5,041 bases of DNA from Natrialbaceae archaeon Tc-Br11_E2g1 (GCA_001564255.1 LKNC01000209.1:1-5041), one strand, 5' to 3'. Positions 1 through 5,041 are shown, counted from the stretch's first letter. Numbers and translations are program-made. Notes: a model not told the origin generated them from the sequence alone.

Positions 1-836
1 ACCACTTCTACCGGATCCCGTCCGGGCGTGCCGGCCGGACCCACGTCGCTACCGTACCGGCGGCCGGCCCCGGATACGTCCACGACTGTTCGATCACCGA
101 CTCCCATATCGTCATCGTCGAGACGCCGCTCAGGATCGCGATAGCGAAAGCTCTCGCGCCGTGGAACCAGGGGTTCCTCGACCTCCTCGAGTACGACGAC
201 GGGGCCACGAGCAGGTTCATCGTGGTCGACCGGGACGCCGGGACGCTCGCCGGGACGCTGGAAACGTCCCCGTTTTTCACCTTCCACCACGTCAACGCCT
301 ACGAGGACGACGACGAGCTGGTGCTCGATCTCGTCGCGTTCGACGACGACGGGATCGTCCGCGCGCTCGGCTTCGAGGCCCTCTCGGAGACCGCCTTCGG
401 CGCGGCTCCAGACGGGAAGTTCGTCAGGTTTCGGCTCCACCCCGAGGAGGGACGTGTCCGGCGTTTCGAACGGTACGACGGTGGGATGGAGCTTCCGACG
501 GTTCCGAGGGCGGTTCGGGGTCGACGGTACCGGTACGCGTATGCACAGGCGACCGACAGGGAAGGCGCGAACGGACTGGTCAAACTCGACGTCGAACGGG
601 GAACCGCGACGGAGTGGTGGGAACGGGGCGTCTACGTCGAAGAACCGCGGATGGTTCGGCGTCCCGGCGGGACCGCGGCGGACGACGGCGTCGTGATCGC
701 ACCGGCGCTTGACACCCGACGGGAGCGATCTTTGCTGCTCGTCTTCGACGCGGAAACGGTAACCGAGAGAGCGCGCGTCCCCCTACCACACGCCGTTCCG
801 TTCGGCTTCCACGGTCGGTTCTTCCGGGAGGAGTGA
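1..836 (+). CDS. Carotenoid oxygenase (RPE65/CCD family), C-terminal part, 5' truncated by window edge
   Basis: The frame is open from base 3 to the TGA at 834-836, giving 277 residues with no start in the window. An internal ATG at 222 is not the real start, because homology begins well upstream of it. The family are non-haem Fe(II) enzymes that cleave carotenoid or apocarotenoid double bonds with O2, on a seven-bladed beta-propeller whose iron is held by four histidines. Visible motifs, numbered from base 3, are VHD with ligand His28, FHHVNAYED with ligand His95, and near the C-terminus LPHAVPFGFHG with ligand His270. The block EPRMVRRPGG...DDGVVIAPALD (about 214-237) is also typical. The first ligand lies upstream of the window. 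The C-terminus is complete and ends four residues after GRFF. In a haloarchaeon a role in making retinal or apocarotenoids is plausible, but the cleaved bond and substrate cannot be read from sequence. It converges with the minus-strand genes and is probably unrelated to them. Family assignment is firm; substrate is unknown. Confidence 0.93.
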   Translation, partial: HFYRIPSGRAGRTHVATVPAAGPGYVHDCSITDSHIVIVETPLRIAIAKALAPWNQGFLDLLEYDDGATSRFIVVDRDAGTLAGTLETSPFFTFHHVNAYEDDDELVLDLVAFDDDGIVRALGFEALSETAFGAAPDGKFVRFRLHPEEGRVRRFERYDGGMELPTVPRAVRGRRYRYAYAQATDREGANGLVKLDVERGTATEWWERGVYVEEPRMVRRPGGTAADDGVVIAPALDTRRERSLLLVFDAETVTERARVPLPHAVPFGFHGRFFREE

Positions 837-847
837 CGGGGCCGGTC

Positions 848-867
848 GAACGGGGGCGCTCCCGTTC
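848..867 (+). terminator. Stem-loop 12 bases after the carotenoid oxygenase stop
   Basis: GAACGGGG at 848-855 can pair with TCCCGTTC at 860-867 around a GCGC tetraloop (seven Watson-Crick pairs plus one G-T at the loop). It sits just after the TGA, where a 3'-end structure would be expected. No T-run follows, and archaeal termination depends mainly on T-runs, so it may be an RNA 3'-end stabiliser or chance in GC-rich DNA. Confidence 0.3.
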
Positions 868-906
868 TCGAGCGGTTCGAGCCGACGACGACAACGCCGC
901 GCCGAC

Positions 907-929
907 GAGACCGGCGTCGAACCGGTTTC
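907..929. repeat. Second small inverted repeat in the convergent gap
   Basis: GAGACCGG at 907-914 faces CCGGTTTC at 922-929 across a 7-base loop (seven Watson-Crick pairs and one G-T). It lies between the two convergent stops and could serve transcripts from either side. No T-run lies on either flank, so a terminator role is not supported beyond position. Confidence 0.25.
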
Positions 930-1041
930 CCGTGGACCGCCGATCGTTGCCGACAGTGCCCAGTCCCGGGAGGTCGACCGACAGGCTGAGATTCAGGGTG
1001 CGATCGTCGGGGATGGGCTCCGCCCGATCGCCGTCGTCGTG

Positions 1042-2397
1042 TCAGAGAAGACCCATCGAACTCGAGGCCACACCCACGAGGAAAACGAGCGCGAAAACGG
1101 CCGCCGCCGCGAGCGCGGGGTTTTCCATCGCCTTCTCGTAGATTGCCATCTCCGAGTACTCCTCGCGGAAGGCCTCGAGGTTCTCCTCGTCGTAGAAGTA
1201 CTTCGTCTTCAGGGCGAACCGTTCGGTGACGGCACAGCCCGTACAGACGGGGTCGTCCTCGAGTCGTTCGGTCCGGATGTGGTCGGGGCAGTTGATACTC
1301 CCGCAGTTGGCACAGTAGGTGTACGTATCGGCGTCTTCCTCGTCGCAGTGGACACAGCGGTGAATCCCGTCTTCGGTCGTCGTCCGGGAGGGGCCGGCGG
1401 CGTAGTAGGCGTAGCGATAGTCGTACTCGCCCAGCGAGAGCCTCGAGGTGACGTGTGGGACGTAGACGGGATCGATCGACCGGATCGAGACGTCCGACCG
1501 GCTGGGTGTGCAGGTCTTCTCGTAGTCGACGTTGTTCCCGCCCGTGTAGTGGACCGTGGTCGTGTGGTGGTCTCTGATCCGCTCTACTGCCCACTCTTTG
1601 TACTCCGTCTCGGTCGCACCGAAGCGGTCGCGGCCCACGTCGTCGAACCGATCCTCGAGGTCGGCGTCCTCGAGGTCGATCCGGGGTGCGTTCGGGTTGG
1701 CGACCAGGTCGCGGACGTCGCCGGTCGCGACCCGTGGCCCCTCGCGGCCGGCGTGGACGACGAGGTCGTCGGTTTCCTCGAGGCGGTGGACCACGCCGAC
1801 GCTCGTCTCGAAGGTGGCACTCGTCTGTGCTCTGATCGTGAGTGTGGGCTCGAACTCGAGGGCCGTTTCGGGAGTCGGCGTTTTCTCGAGGGTGAGGTTC
1901 TCTACGTCCCGCAGGGCCTCGTAGACGGGAGCGTCACGGCCGGCGGTCGGGTGAGTCGGCGCGAGGGAGTGCTCACAGAGGATCTCGATGCGCCCGTTGT
2001 AGAGGTCCAGCCCGATCTCCTCGGCGATCGCCCGGAGGTCGCGGCCGTCGAGCAGTTCGATCCCGCCGTCCCCGTCGCCGAGTTTCCCGGCGTACTCCCT
2101 GGCGGGTTGGGTGAAACGCCCGGTCGTCGCGACCATCCCGCGTTTGGGGCCGTCGTAGTCGTAGGTGGCGACCGCCGAGTGGAGCTTCTGGACGACCGGG
2201 CGGCTCACCGTATCGGTGTGTTTGCACTCGACGACGACCGCCCGGCGGCGACCGTCGACGACCTCCTCCATCAGGATGTCCCGACCCTCGTCGGCCGTCC
2301 GCGCGGACTGGCGGACGTTCTCGTAGCCGAGTTTGCGGAACACGTCCTCCATCAGGTCCTCGAACTCGTAGCCCGAAAGGTCGTCGAGTATCGCCAT
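1042..2397 (-). CDS. Mrr-type restriction-endonuclease-like protein with double zinc cluster and C-terminal membrane anchor
   Basis: The protein has 451 residues, from the ATG at 2395-2397 to the TGA at 1042-1044. Residues 1-130 form an Mrr_cat-like PD-(D/E)XK nuclease domain: the helix GYEFEDLMEDVFRKLGY (about 9-25), then EGRD with Asp40, then VVVECKH with Glu57 and Lys59, and Gln70 in the following helix. The catalytic D...ExK set is intact. Residues 130-345 are an acidic region I do not recognise. Residues 348-388 carry four paired zinc ligands: C348/C351, C362/C365, C370/H373 and C385/C388. Residues about 427-446 are one hydrophobic helix, followed by only a few residues. I infer a DNA-cleaving or DNA-binding protein tethered to the inner membrane face. 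Mrr-family enzymes often restrict modified or foreign DNA, but no methyltransferase partner is in view. It follows the DUF5305 gene by 59 bases on the same strand, without a clear Shine-Dalgarno sequence. The nuclease fold is fairly sure; the biological role is unknown. Confidence 0.9.
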   Translation of the reverse strand: MAILDDLSGYEFEDLMEDVFRKLGYENVRQSARTADEGRDILMEEVVDGRRRAVVVECKHTDTVSRPVVQKLHSAVATYDYDGPKRGMVATTGRFTQPAREYAGKLGDGDGGIELLDGRDLRAIAEEIGLDLYNGRIEILCEHSLAPTHPTAGRDAPVYEALRDVENLTLEKTPTPETALEFEPTLTIRAQTSATFETSVGVVHRLEETDDLVVHAGREGPRVATGDVRDLVANPNAPRIDLEDADLEDRFDDVGRDRFGATETEYKEWAVERIRDHHTTTVHYTGGNNVDYEKTCTPSRSDVSIRSIDPVYVPHVTSRLSLGEYDYRYAYYAAGPSRTTTEDGIHRCVHCDEEDADTYTYCANCGSINCPDHIRTERLEDDPVCTGCAVTERFALKTKYFYDEENLEAFREEYSEMAIYEKAMENPALAAAAVFALVFLVGVASSSMGLL

Positions 2398-2456
2398 CCC
2401 GTTTGGGAAATCCTACTCGTCCGGGCGGAGATAGGCGTTTCGACGGCTGGAGACGG

Positions 2457-3632
2457 TCAGGCGTCCTCACGCTCGAGGCGTTTCCCTTCCTCGAACTCTG
2501 TGTCCCCCTCGAACGGGACGGCGTCGTGTTCGTCCCCGTTTCCAGCGCTGTCACCGTCGGCCGGCGGTCGCGGGTCGACGCCCCCCGGGCAGTCGGGGGG
2601 TGTGTAGACGTACAGCAGGTCCCGGTGGGGGACGACGTATCGGTCGCGGGCCGTCTCCTCGACGACTGGTGCCCCCACGTCGATCGCGAGTTCGGCGAGT
2701 TCGCCGAAAGTCGCCACCGCCGCCTCCGGTCGATCCTGGACGCCCTCGGGCAGTTCCACCCGGGTGATCAGGTCCTCGAACTCCTCGCGGTCGCCCCGAT
2801 ACGCGAGCCACTCACGTTCGACCTCGGAGAGGTCCAGGCCTCGACGCCGGAGGAGTCCCAGACCGAGGAGACCGCCACCGCCAGCAAGCGTTGCGAACGG
2901 GCCGCCGATCGTCGCGACGGTCCCGGGCGAGTCCTCGATGACGACGGGTTCCTCGATGTCGATCGGCTCGGAGAACTCGCCCCCATCGAAGGAATACGTC
3001 TCACCGGCGCGGTCGATGGTGATCTCATGGAGTTCTTCGACGGCGTCGTGTTCGTCCCCGAACGTCCCCTCGTAGGTCACCGTCGCGACGAGGGCGGTCT
3101 CGGGGTCGCCCGGGCTGGCACCGAGACTCTCCTGGACCTCGTCGAGCCGTTCGTCGAGTTCCACAACGTCGACCGAGAACGTCGCCGTCACCTCCTCTCC
3201 GGCGGAGACGTCTTCGACGGTGGTGGCTTCGAGGGGCTCCGTCTCCTCCCAGTAGACGGTGTCGTCGCCGACCGCACGGGAGACGAGTTCGACCTCGAGG
3301 TCCACCGTGACCGCCTCGCCGTCGATACCGTCGTAACTGGCAACGTACTCGCCGTCGAACGTCGGCGAGAGCCTCGAGTAGTAGATCGGCTCGTTCTCGA
3401 GAGTCGTCCCGACGGGGAACAGTTCGTTTTCTTCCTCGACGGTGGCCGTGTGAGTGAGTTCACCGGTCACCGACCACGAATCGACCGGTTGCTCTTCGAC
3501 CGTCTCCGCCTGGGCGACGTAGGCGCCGTAGGTGAGCCAGAGACCGCCGAGGAGGAGGGCAGCCGCTGTGATGGCCACGGCCCACCAGTACTCCTCGAGC
3601 AGGGCTCGAACCCGGAGTCGGCTCTCGTTCAT
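2457..3632 (-). CDS. DUF5305-family two-helix membrane protein
   Basis: The protein has 391 residues, from the ATG at 3630-3632 to the TGA at 2457-2459. A TTG four codons upstream (3642-3644) is in frame, but I prefer the ATG because MNESRLRVRALLEEY leads directly into the first helix. Helix 1 is about residues 16-39. An exoplasmic, very acidic beta-rich domain covers about 43-235, with the stretch DDTVYWEETEPLEATTVEDV (123-142). Helix 2 is about 238-260, rich in Gly, and is followed by LRRRG, which fits a cytoplasmic side. A 130-residue cytoplasmic tail ends in a low-complexity acidic stretch. The architecture and motifs match my recollection of DUF5305, a haloarchaeal family of unknown function often found beside signal peptidase I genes. 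AYVAQAE after helix 1 could be a signal peptidase site (AxA), but helix 2 would still anchor the product. It is coupled to the upstream peptidase gene through a micro-ORF. Function unknown; a membrane sensor or secretion partner is inference. Confidence 0.88.
   Translation of the reverse strand: MNESRLRVRALLEEYWWAVAITAAALLLGGLWLTYGAYVAQAETVEEQPVDSWSVTGELTHTATVEEENELFPVGTTLENEPIYYSRLSPTFDGEYVASYDGIDGEAVTVDLEVELVSRAVGDDTVYWEETEPLEATTVEDVSAGEEVTATFSVDVVELDERLDEVQESLGASPGDPETALVATVTYEGTFGDEHDAVEELHEITIDRAGETYSFDGGEFSEPIDIEEPVVIEDSPGTVATIGGPFATLAGGGGLLGLGLLRRRGLDLSEVEREWLAYRGDREEFEDLITRVELPEGVQDRPEAAVATFGELAELAIDVGAPVVEETARDRYVVPHRDLLYVYTPPDCPGGVDPRPPADGDSAGNGDEHDAVPFEGDTEFEEGKRLEREDA
2581..2600. 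repeat. C6/G6 inverted repeat inside the DUF5305 gene
   Basis: Six C (2581-2586) and six G (2595-2600) are separated by GGGCAGTC, giving a perfect six-pair all-GC stem in the part coding for PPDCPGG near the DUF5305 C-terminus. The flanking runs extend the homopolymer character. Such runs are prone to slippage or sequencing indels; the reading frame here stays acidic on both sides, so no error is evident. Confidence 0.4.
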
Positions 3633-3667
3633 GCGATCCGCCAACGAAACTGCGTGTATTTCGACAT
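3629..3667 (-). CDS. Possible 12-codon leader micro-ORF coupling the signal peptidase and DUF5305 genes
   Basis: ATG at 3665-3667 directly follows the peptidase stop (TAAATG) and opens MSKYTQFRWRIA, ending at TGA 3629-3631. That stop overlaps the DUF5305 start as ATGA. A Shine-Dalgarno GGAGGT lies 8 bases before this ATG, ideal spacing, whereas it is over 40 bases from the DUF5305 ATG. The peptide is basic and has no recognised domain, so it is more likely a device that hands ribosomes to the next gene than a functional peptide. It could instead mark an indel if the DUF5305 protein really starts here; the good fit of MNESRLR as a native N-terminus argues against that. Confidence 0.4.
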   Translation of the reverse strand: MSKYTQFRWRIA

Positions 3668-4816
3668 TTATCGTGACCTCCGTCTATCGGAACGACGCGT
3701 CCTGTGGGCACGGCGACGCCGAAGGCGTGGCTCACCCTGGCCGATCAACACCCTCCCGAGCGCGTAGACACCGCCGCCGAGCAGCCCCAGGATCGCGAGG
3801 TGGGGGAGCCACGGGTGAATAGAGAACAGGGCGGCGATCACCGGAACCGGAAGGACGTGCAAGTATCGGTACTCGGTCGCGTACCTCGGGTGGTACCCCG
3901 TCTCCTCGGGGGCGGTAAGCGTCACTTCGAGTTCGACGCTGTCCCTCCCCGCGACGGACACCCGCTCGTCCTCGACGGCGACGCCGTCGCTCGCCGGAAC
4001 CACGTAGGAGACGACCGGAACCACCCCACCGTTGGAGACCATATACGCGACTTCCTCGGTGGTCCCGGCCTCGATCACGAGCGGTCGATCGGAGTCGAAA
4101 GACGAACTCACGACGTCGAACGACTCGGTGCCCGCGGGGACCGCCATCGCGGCCGCCGCGGCGATCACGACGATCGCGGCGAAGCCGACACAGAGCCACC
4201 GCGGGTCGATCGGCACCCCCTGCTCGTCCCGTCGAGAGGCGGGCCGGTCCCGGCGTTCACGGACAGTTTCGACGGCGTAGGCGGCGATCGACAGGCCGAA
4301 CAGGACGTACACGAGCCCCGACGAACCGAGCACCGCACCCGTCCCGACGGTGGCAGCGAGCCACTGCTGGACGGTCTCGAACGCGTCACCGACCGCCACG
4401 GCTGCCGTCCCGAGGTGTGGGATCCTGACGAGGTCACCGTCGACCTGGAGTGCCGTCGCGACGATCTGGCCGTCCTGGACGTGTGGTTCCTCGCCGTCCT
4501 GATCGGTAAAGGGGTTCGCATCGCCCTGGGTGACGTACCCCCGGTCGGTCTCGGCGACGACACGGTGGGTCGTCAGGCCACCACCCTCGAGTTCTTCGGC
4601 GTCGAAGACGACGACGTCGCCGTCACGGACTTCACCCGAAAGCGGGGACGGAACCGCCACGAACCCGTCGCCGGGCTCGAGGGAGGGCTCCATGCTCCCC
4701 GTCTCGACGAACCCGAGAAGTATCGGCTGGCCGAGTACCTGCCCCGCGATCAGTGCGAGGAGTGCAAATACCAGAACCGCCTGTATCCCAACCCGAAGCC
4801 ACCGTCGGAGCGCCAC
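3668..4816 (-). CDS. Archaeal signal peptidase I (S26B) with C-terminal exoplasmic domain and Arg-rich tail
   Basis: The protein has 382 residues, from the GTG at 4814-4816 to the TAA at 3668-3670. Signal peptidase I removes signal peptides from secreted proteins on the outer membrane face. The archaeal/ER (S26B) type uses Ser-His-Asp rather than Ser-Lys. Visible here are the anchor helix (about 9-29), ETGSMEPSLEPGD with nucleophile Ser41, TTHRVV with His84, and QGDANPFTDQD with Asp99 and Asp105. The usual archaeal enzyme ends soon after. Here the chain goes on with helices at about 163-184 and 207-227, an exoplasmic beta-rich segment (about 228-318), one or two helices at about 320-357, and a tail 361-382 with 12 arginines and no lysine. 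The GTG was chosen because it puts eight residues before the anchor helix, no ATG precedes it in the nearby frame, and a TATA-like element lies 27 bases upstream. It is first of three same-strand genes. A dedicated peptidase for one or few substrates, as SipW is in Bacillus, is inference. Confidence 0.92.
   Translation of the reverse strand: MALRRWLRVGIQAVLVFALLALIAGQVLGQPILLGFVETGSMEPSLEPGDGFVAVPSPLSGEVRDGDVVVFDAEELEGGGLTTHRVVAETDRGYVTQGDANPFTDQDGEEPHVQDGQIVATALQVDGDLVRIPHLGTAAVAVGDAFETVQQWLAATVGTGAVLGSSGLVYVLFGLSIAAYAVETVRERRDRPASRRDEQGVPIDPRWLCVGFAAIVVIAAAAAMAVPAGTESFDVVSSSFDSDRPLVIEAGTTEEVAYMVSNGGVVPVVSYVVPASDGVAVEDERVSVAGRDSVELEVTLTAPEETGYHPRYATEYRYLHVLPVPVIAALFSIHPWLPHLAILGLLGGGVYALGRVLIGQGEPRLRRRRAHRTRRSDRRRSR
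3674..3681 (-). promoter_or_regulatory. Strong Shine-Dalgarno sequence within the end of the signal peptidase gene
   Basis: The minus strand reads GGAGGTCA, of which GGAGGT is complementary to the conserved 3' end of archaeal 16S rRNA (CACCTCC). It is within the last codons of the peptidase gene (encoding part of its Arg-rich tail) and 8 bases before the micro-ORF ATG. It is the clearest ribosome-binding site in the window and supports co-transcription of the peptidase and DUF5305 genes. Confidence 0.65.
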
Positions 4817-4840
4817 TACAACTGTATACTCACCGACCAG

Positions 4841-4856
4841 TAATTGACCTTTCGGT
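4841..4856 (-). promoter_or_regulatory. Candidate archaeal promoter (BRE + TATA-like) for the signal peptidase operon
   Basis: Read on the minus strand, an A/G-rich CGAAAG element (BRE-like) is followed by TCAATTA, whose centre is about 27 bases before the GTG of the signal peptidase gene. That spacing matches the archaeal -26/-27 position if transcription starts at the start codon itself (leaderless), which is common in haloarchaea. The TATA match is imperfect. A GGTGAG at 4829-4834 is too far from the GTG to be a good Shine-Dalgarno, which favours the leaderless reading. Confidence 0.35.
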
Positions 4857-4858
4857 AG

Positions 4859-4873
4859 GGCTGAATAACAGCC
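4859..4873. repeat. Inverted repeat between the rhomboid-like and signal peptidase genes
   Basis: GGCTG and CAGCC flank a 5-base AATAA centre, a perfect 15-base dyad just upstream of the candidate promoter and 14 bases after the upstream gene's stop. It could be an operator for a dimeric regulator or a weak 3' stem-loop of the upstream transcript. No T-run follows it on the minus strand. The stem is short, so chance is possible. Confidence 0.3.
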
Positions 4874-4887
4874 TGAAAGACACGTTT

Positions 4888-5041
4888 TTACCCATCGAAC
4901 AGCCCACTCGAGATCAGCAGATACGACGCGATGAAGCCGAGTGCGTACCCGAGAAAGTGGGTGTAGAGGTTCACCGTGCCAGTGGCCGTGGCGGGGTCAG
5001 TCGGGAACGCGACGGGCGGGTAAGCGACGACGATCACGACC
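4888..5041 (-). CDS. C-terminal end of a membrane protein, possibly rhomboid-family intramembrane protease (5' part outside window)
   Basis: The minus frame is open from the window's right edge to the TAA at 4888-4890, giving 50 residues. It has a hydrophobic start (VVIVVAYPP), a short hydrophilic loop (FPTDPATATG), and a last helix LYTHFLGYALGFIASYLL. The pattern H-x2-G-x3-G in a final helix preceded by a loop with VN resembles the last helix of rhomboid proteases, where the His is the base of the Ser-His pair. The Ser helix (GxSG) would lie outside the window, so this is not proven. C/G-ending codons and a clean stop support a real gene. It lies 71 bases upstream of the signal peptidase on the same strand, with a dyad and candidate promoter between, so it is probably a separate unit. 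Other polytopic membrane families remain possible. Confidence 0.7.
   Translation of the reverse strand, partial: VVIVVAYPPVAFPTDPATATGTVNLYTHFLGYALGFIASYLLISSGLFDG

Larger units (their letters stand above)
837..1041. other. Convergent intergenic region with no convincing gene
   Basis: These 205 bases separate the stop of the plus-strand carotenoid oxygenase from the stop of the minus-strand Mrr-like gene. Frames here are open on both strands, as expected at this GC content, but none has an ATG start with a ribosome-binding site or an acidic product that I recognise. Two short inverted repeats (848-867 and 907-929) are listed separately. The minus frame continuing past the Mrr-like stop has strongly C/G-ending codons for about 45 codons, so a decayed extension cannot be excluded. 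Confidence 0.6.

Noticed and set aside
632..1594. 320-codon minus-strand frame spanning the end of the Mrr-like gene and the carotenoid oxygenase C-terminus
   Set aside because: It overlaps two well-supported genes in the wrong frame, and its product is dominated by Arg, typical of an out-of-frame reading.
2398..2456. Separate promoter for the Mrr-like gene (CGAAACGCCTATCT on the minus strand)
   Set aside because: The TATA-like match is poor and its centre is about 35 bases before the ATG, off the leaderless position. It cannot be called from sequence alone, though weak internal initiation is possible.
1039..2607. 522-codon open frame on the plus strand opposite the Mrr-like gene
   Set aside because: It lies antisense to a gene with clear domains. 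Its product is Val/Gly/Arg-rich without recognisable motifs, and it runs past both ends of the real gene. Such antisense frames are common in GC-rich haloarchaeal DNA.
3642..3644. TTG as the start of the DUF5305 gene
   Set aside because: TTG starts are rare in haloarchaea, the Shine-Dalgarno at 3674-3681 is too far away, and the ATG four codons on gives a natural N-terminus and overlaps the micro-ORF stop.
2403..3767. 454-codon plus-strand frame opposite the DUF5305 gene
   Set aside because: It is the antisense shadow of a gene with matching membrane topology and family motifs, and no domain is seen in its product.
3704..4843. 379-codon plus-strand frame opposite the signal peptidase gene
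   Set aside because: The minus strand carries an intact catalytic set (Ser41, His84, Asp99) and membrane helices. The plus-strand product has neither a domain nor a plausible composition.
4885..4889. T5 run as a terminator
   Set aside because: The T-run is on the plus strand, where no gene ends nearby. On the minus strand it reads as A5 overlapping the rhomboid-like stop, so it is not a T-rich terminator for that gene.
1..5041. tRNA, rRNA, CRISPR array, insertion sequence or long direct repeats
   Set aside because: I saw no regularly spaced repeats, no tRNA-like cloverleaf segments, no transposase and no terminal inverted repeats. Frequent CTCGAG words reflect favoured Leu-Glu and Ser/Arg codons and are not a repeat family.

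Overview
The window looks like chromosomal DNA from a halophilic archaeon (class Halobacteria). The evidence is high GC with strong C/G preference at third codon positions, very acidic soluble domains rich in Asp and Glu and poor in Lys, frequent CTCGAG-type codon pairs, and protein families typical of haloarchaea (DUF5305, archaeal S26B signal peptidase, bacterial-type carotenoid oxygenase). Genus cannot be named from the sequence alone.

Layout: (i) 1-836, plus strand, holds the C-terminal 277 residues of a carotenoid oxygenase with three of its four expected iron-binding histidines in view. (ii) 837-1041 is a convergent intergenic gap with two small stem-loops and no convincing gene. (iii) 1042-4816, minus strand, holds three collinear genes read right to left: a GTG-started S26B signal peptidase with an extra exoplasmic domain (3668-4816), a two-helix DUF5305 membrane protein (2457-3632), and an Mrr-type restriction-endonuclease-like protein with a double zinc-binding cluster and a C-terminal membrane anchor (1042-2397). 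(iv) 4888-5041, minus strand, is the last 50 residues of a further membrane protein whose final helix resembles the His-bearing last helix of rhomboid proteases.

The signal peptidase and DUF5305 genes are tightly linked. A strong Shine-Dalgarno sequence lies inside the end of the peptidase gene, but it is spaced for an ATG that opens a 12-codon micro-ORF. That micro-ORF begins directly after the peptidase stop (TAAATG) and ends on the DUF5305 start (ATGA), which looks like a translational-coupling device. The Mrr-like gene follows after a 59-base gap. All three products are predicted to sit in the membrane, and the nuclease domain would face the cytoplasm. The most interesting possibility is that a dedicated signal peptidase, a DUF5305 surface or sensor protein and a membrane-tethered nuclease form one functional set. 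This is inferred from gene order and domain content only. A TATA-like element about 27 bases before the peptidase GTG would suit a leaderless operon transcript.
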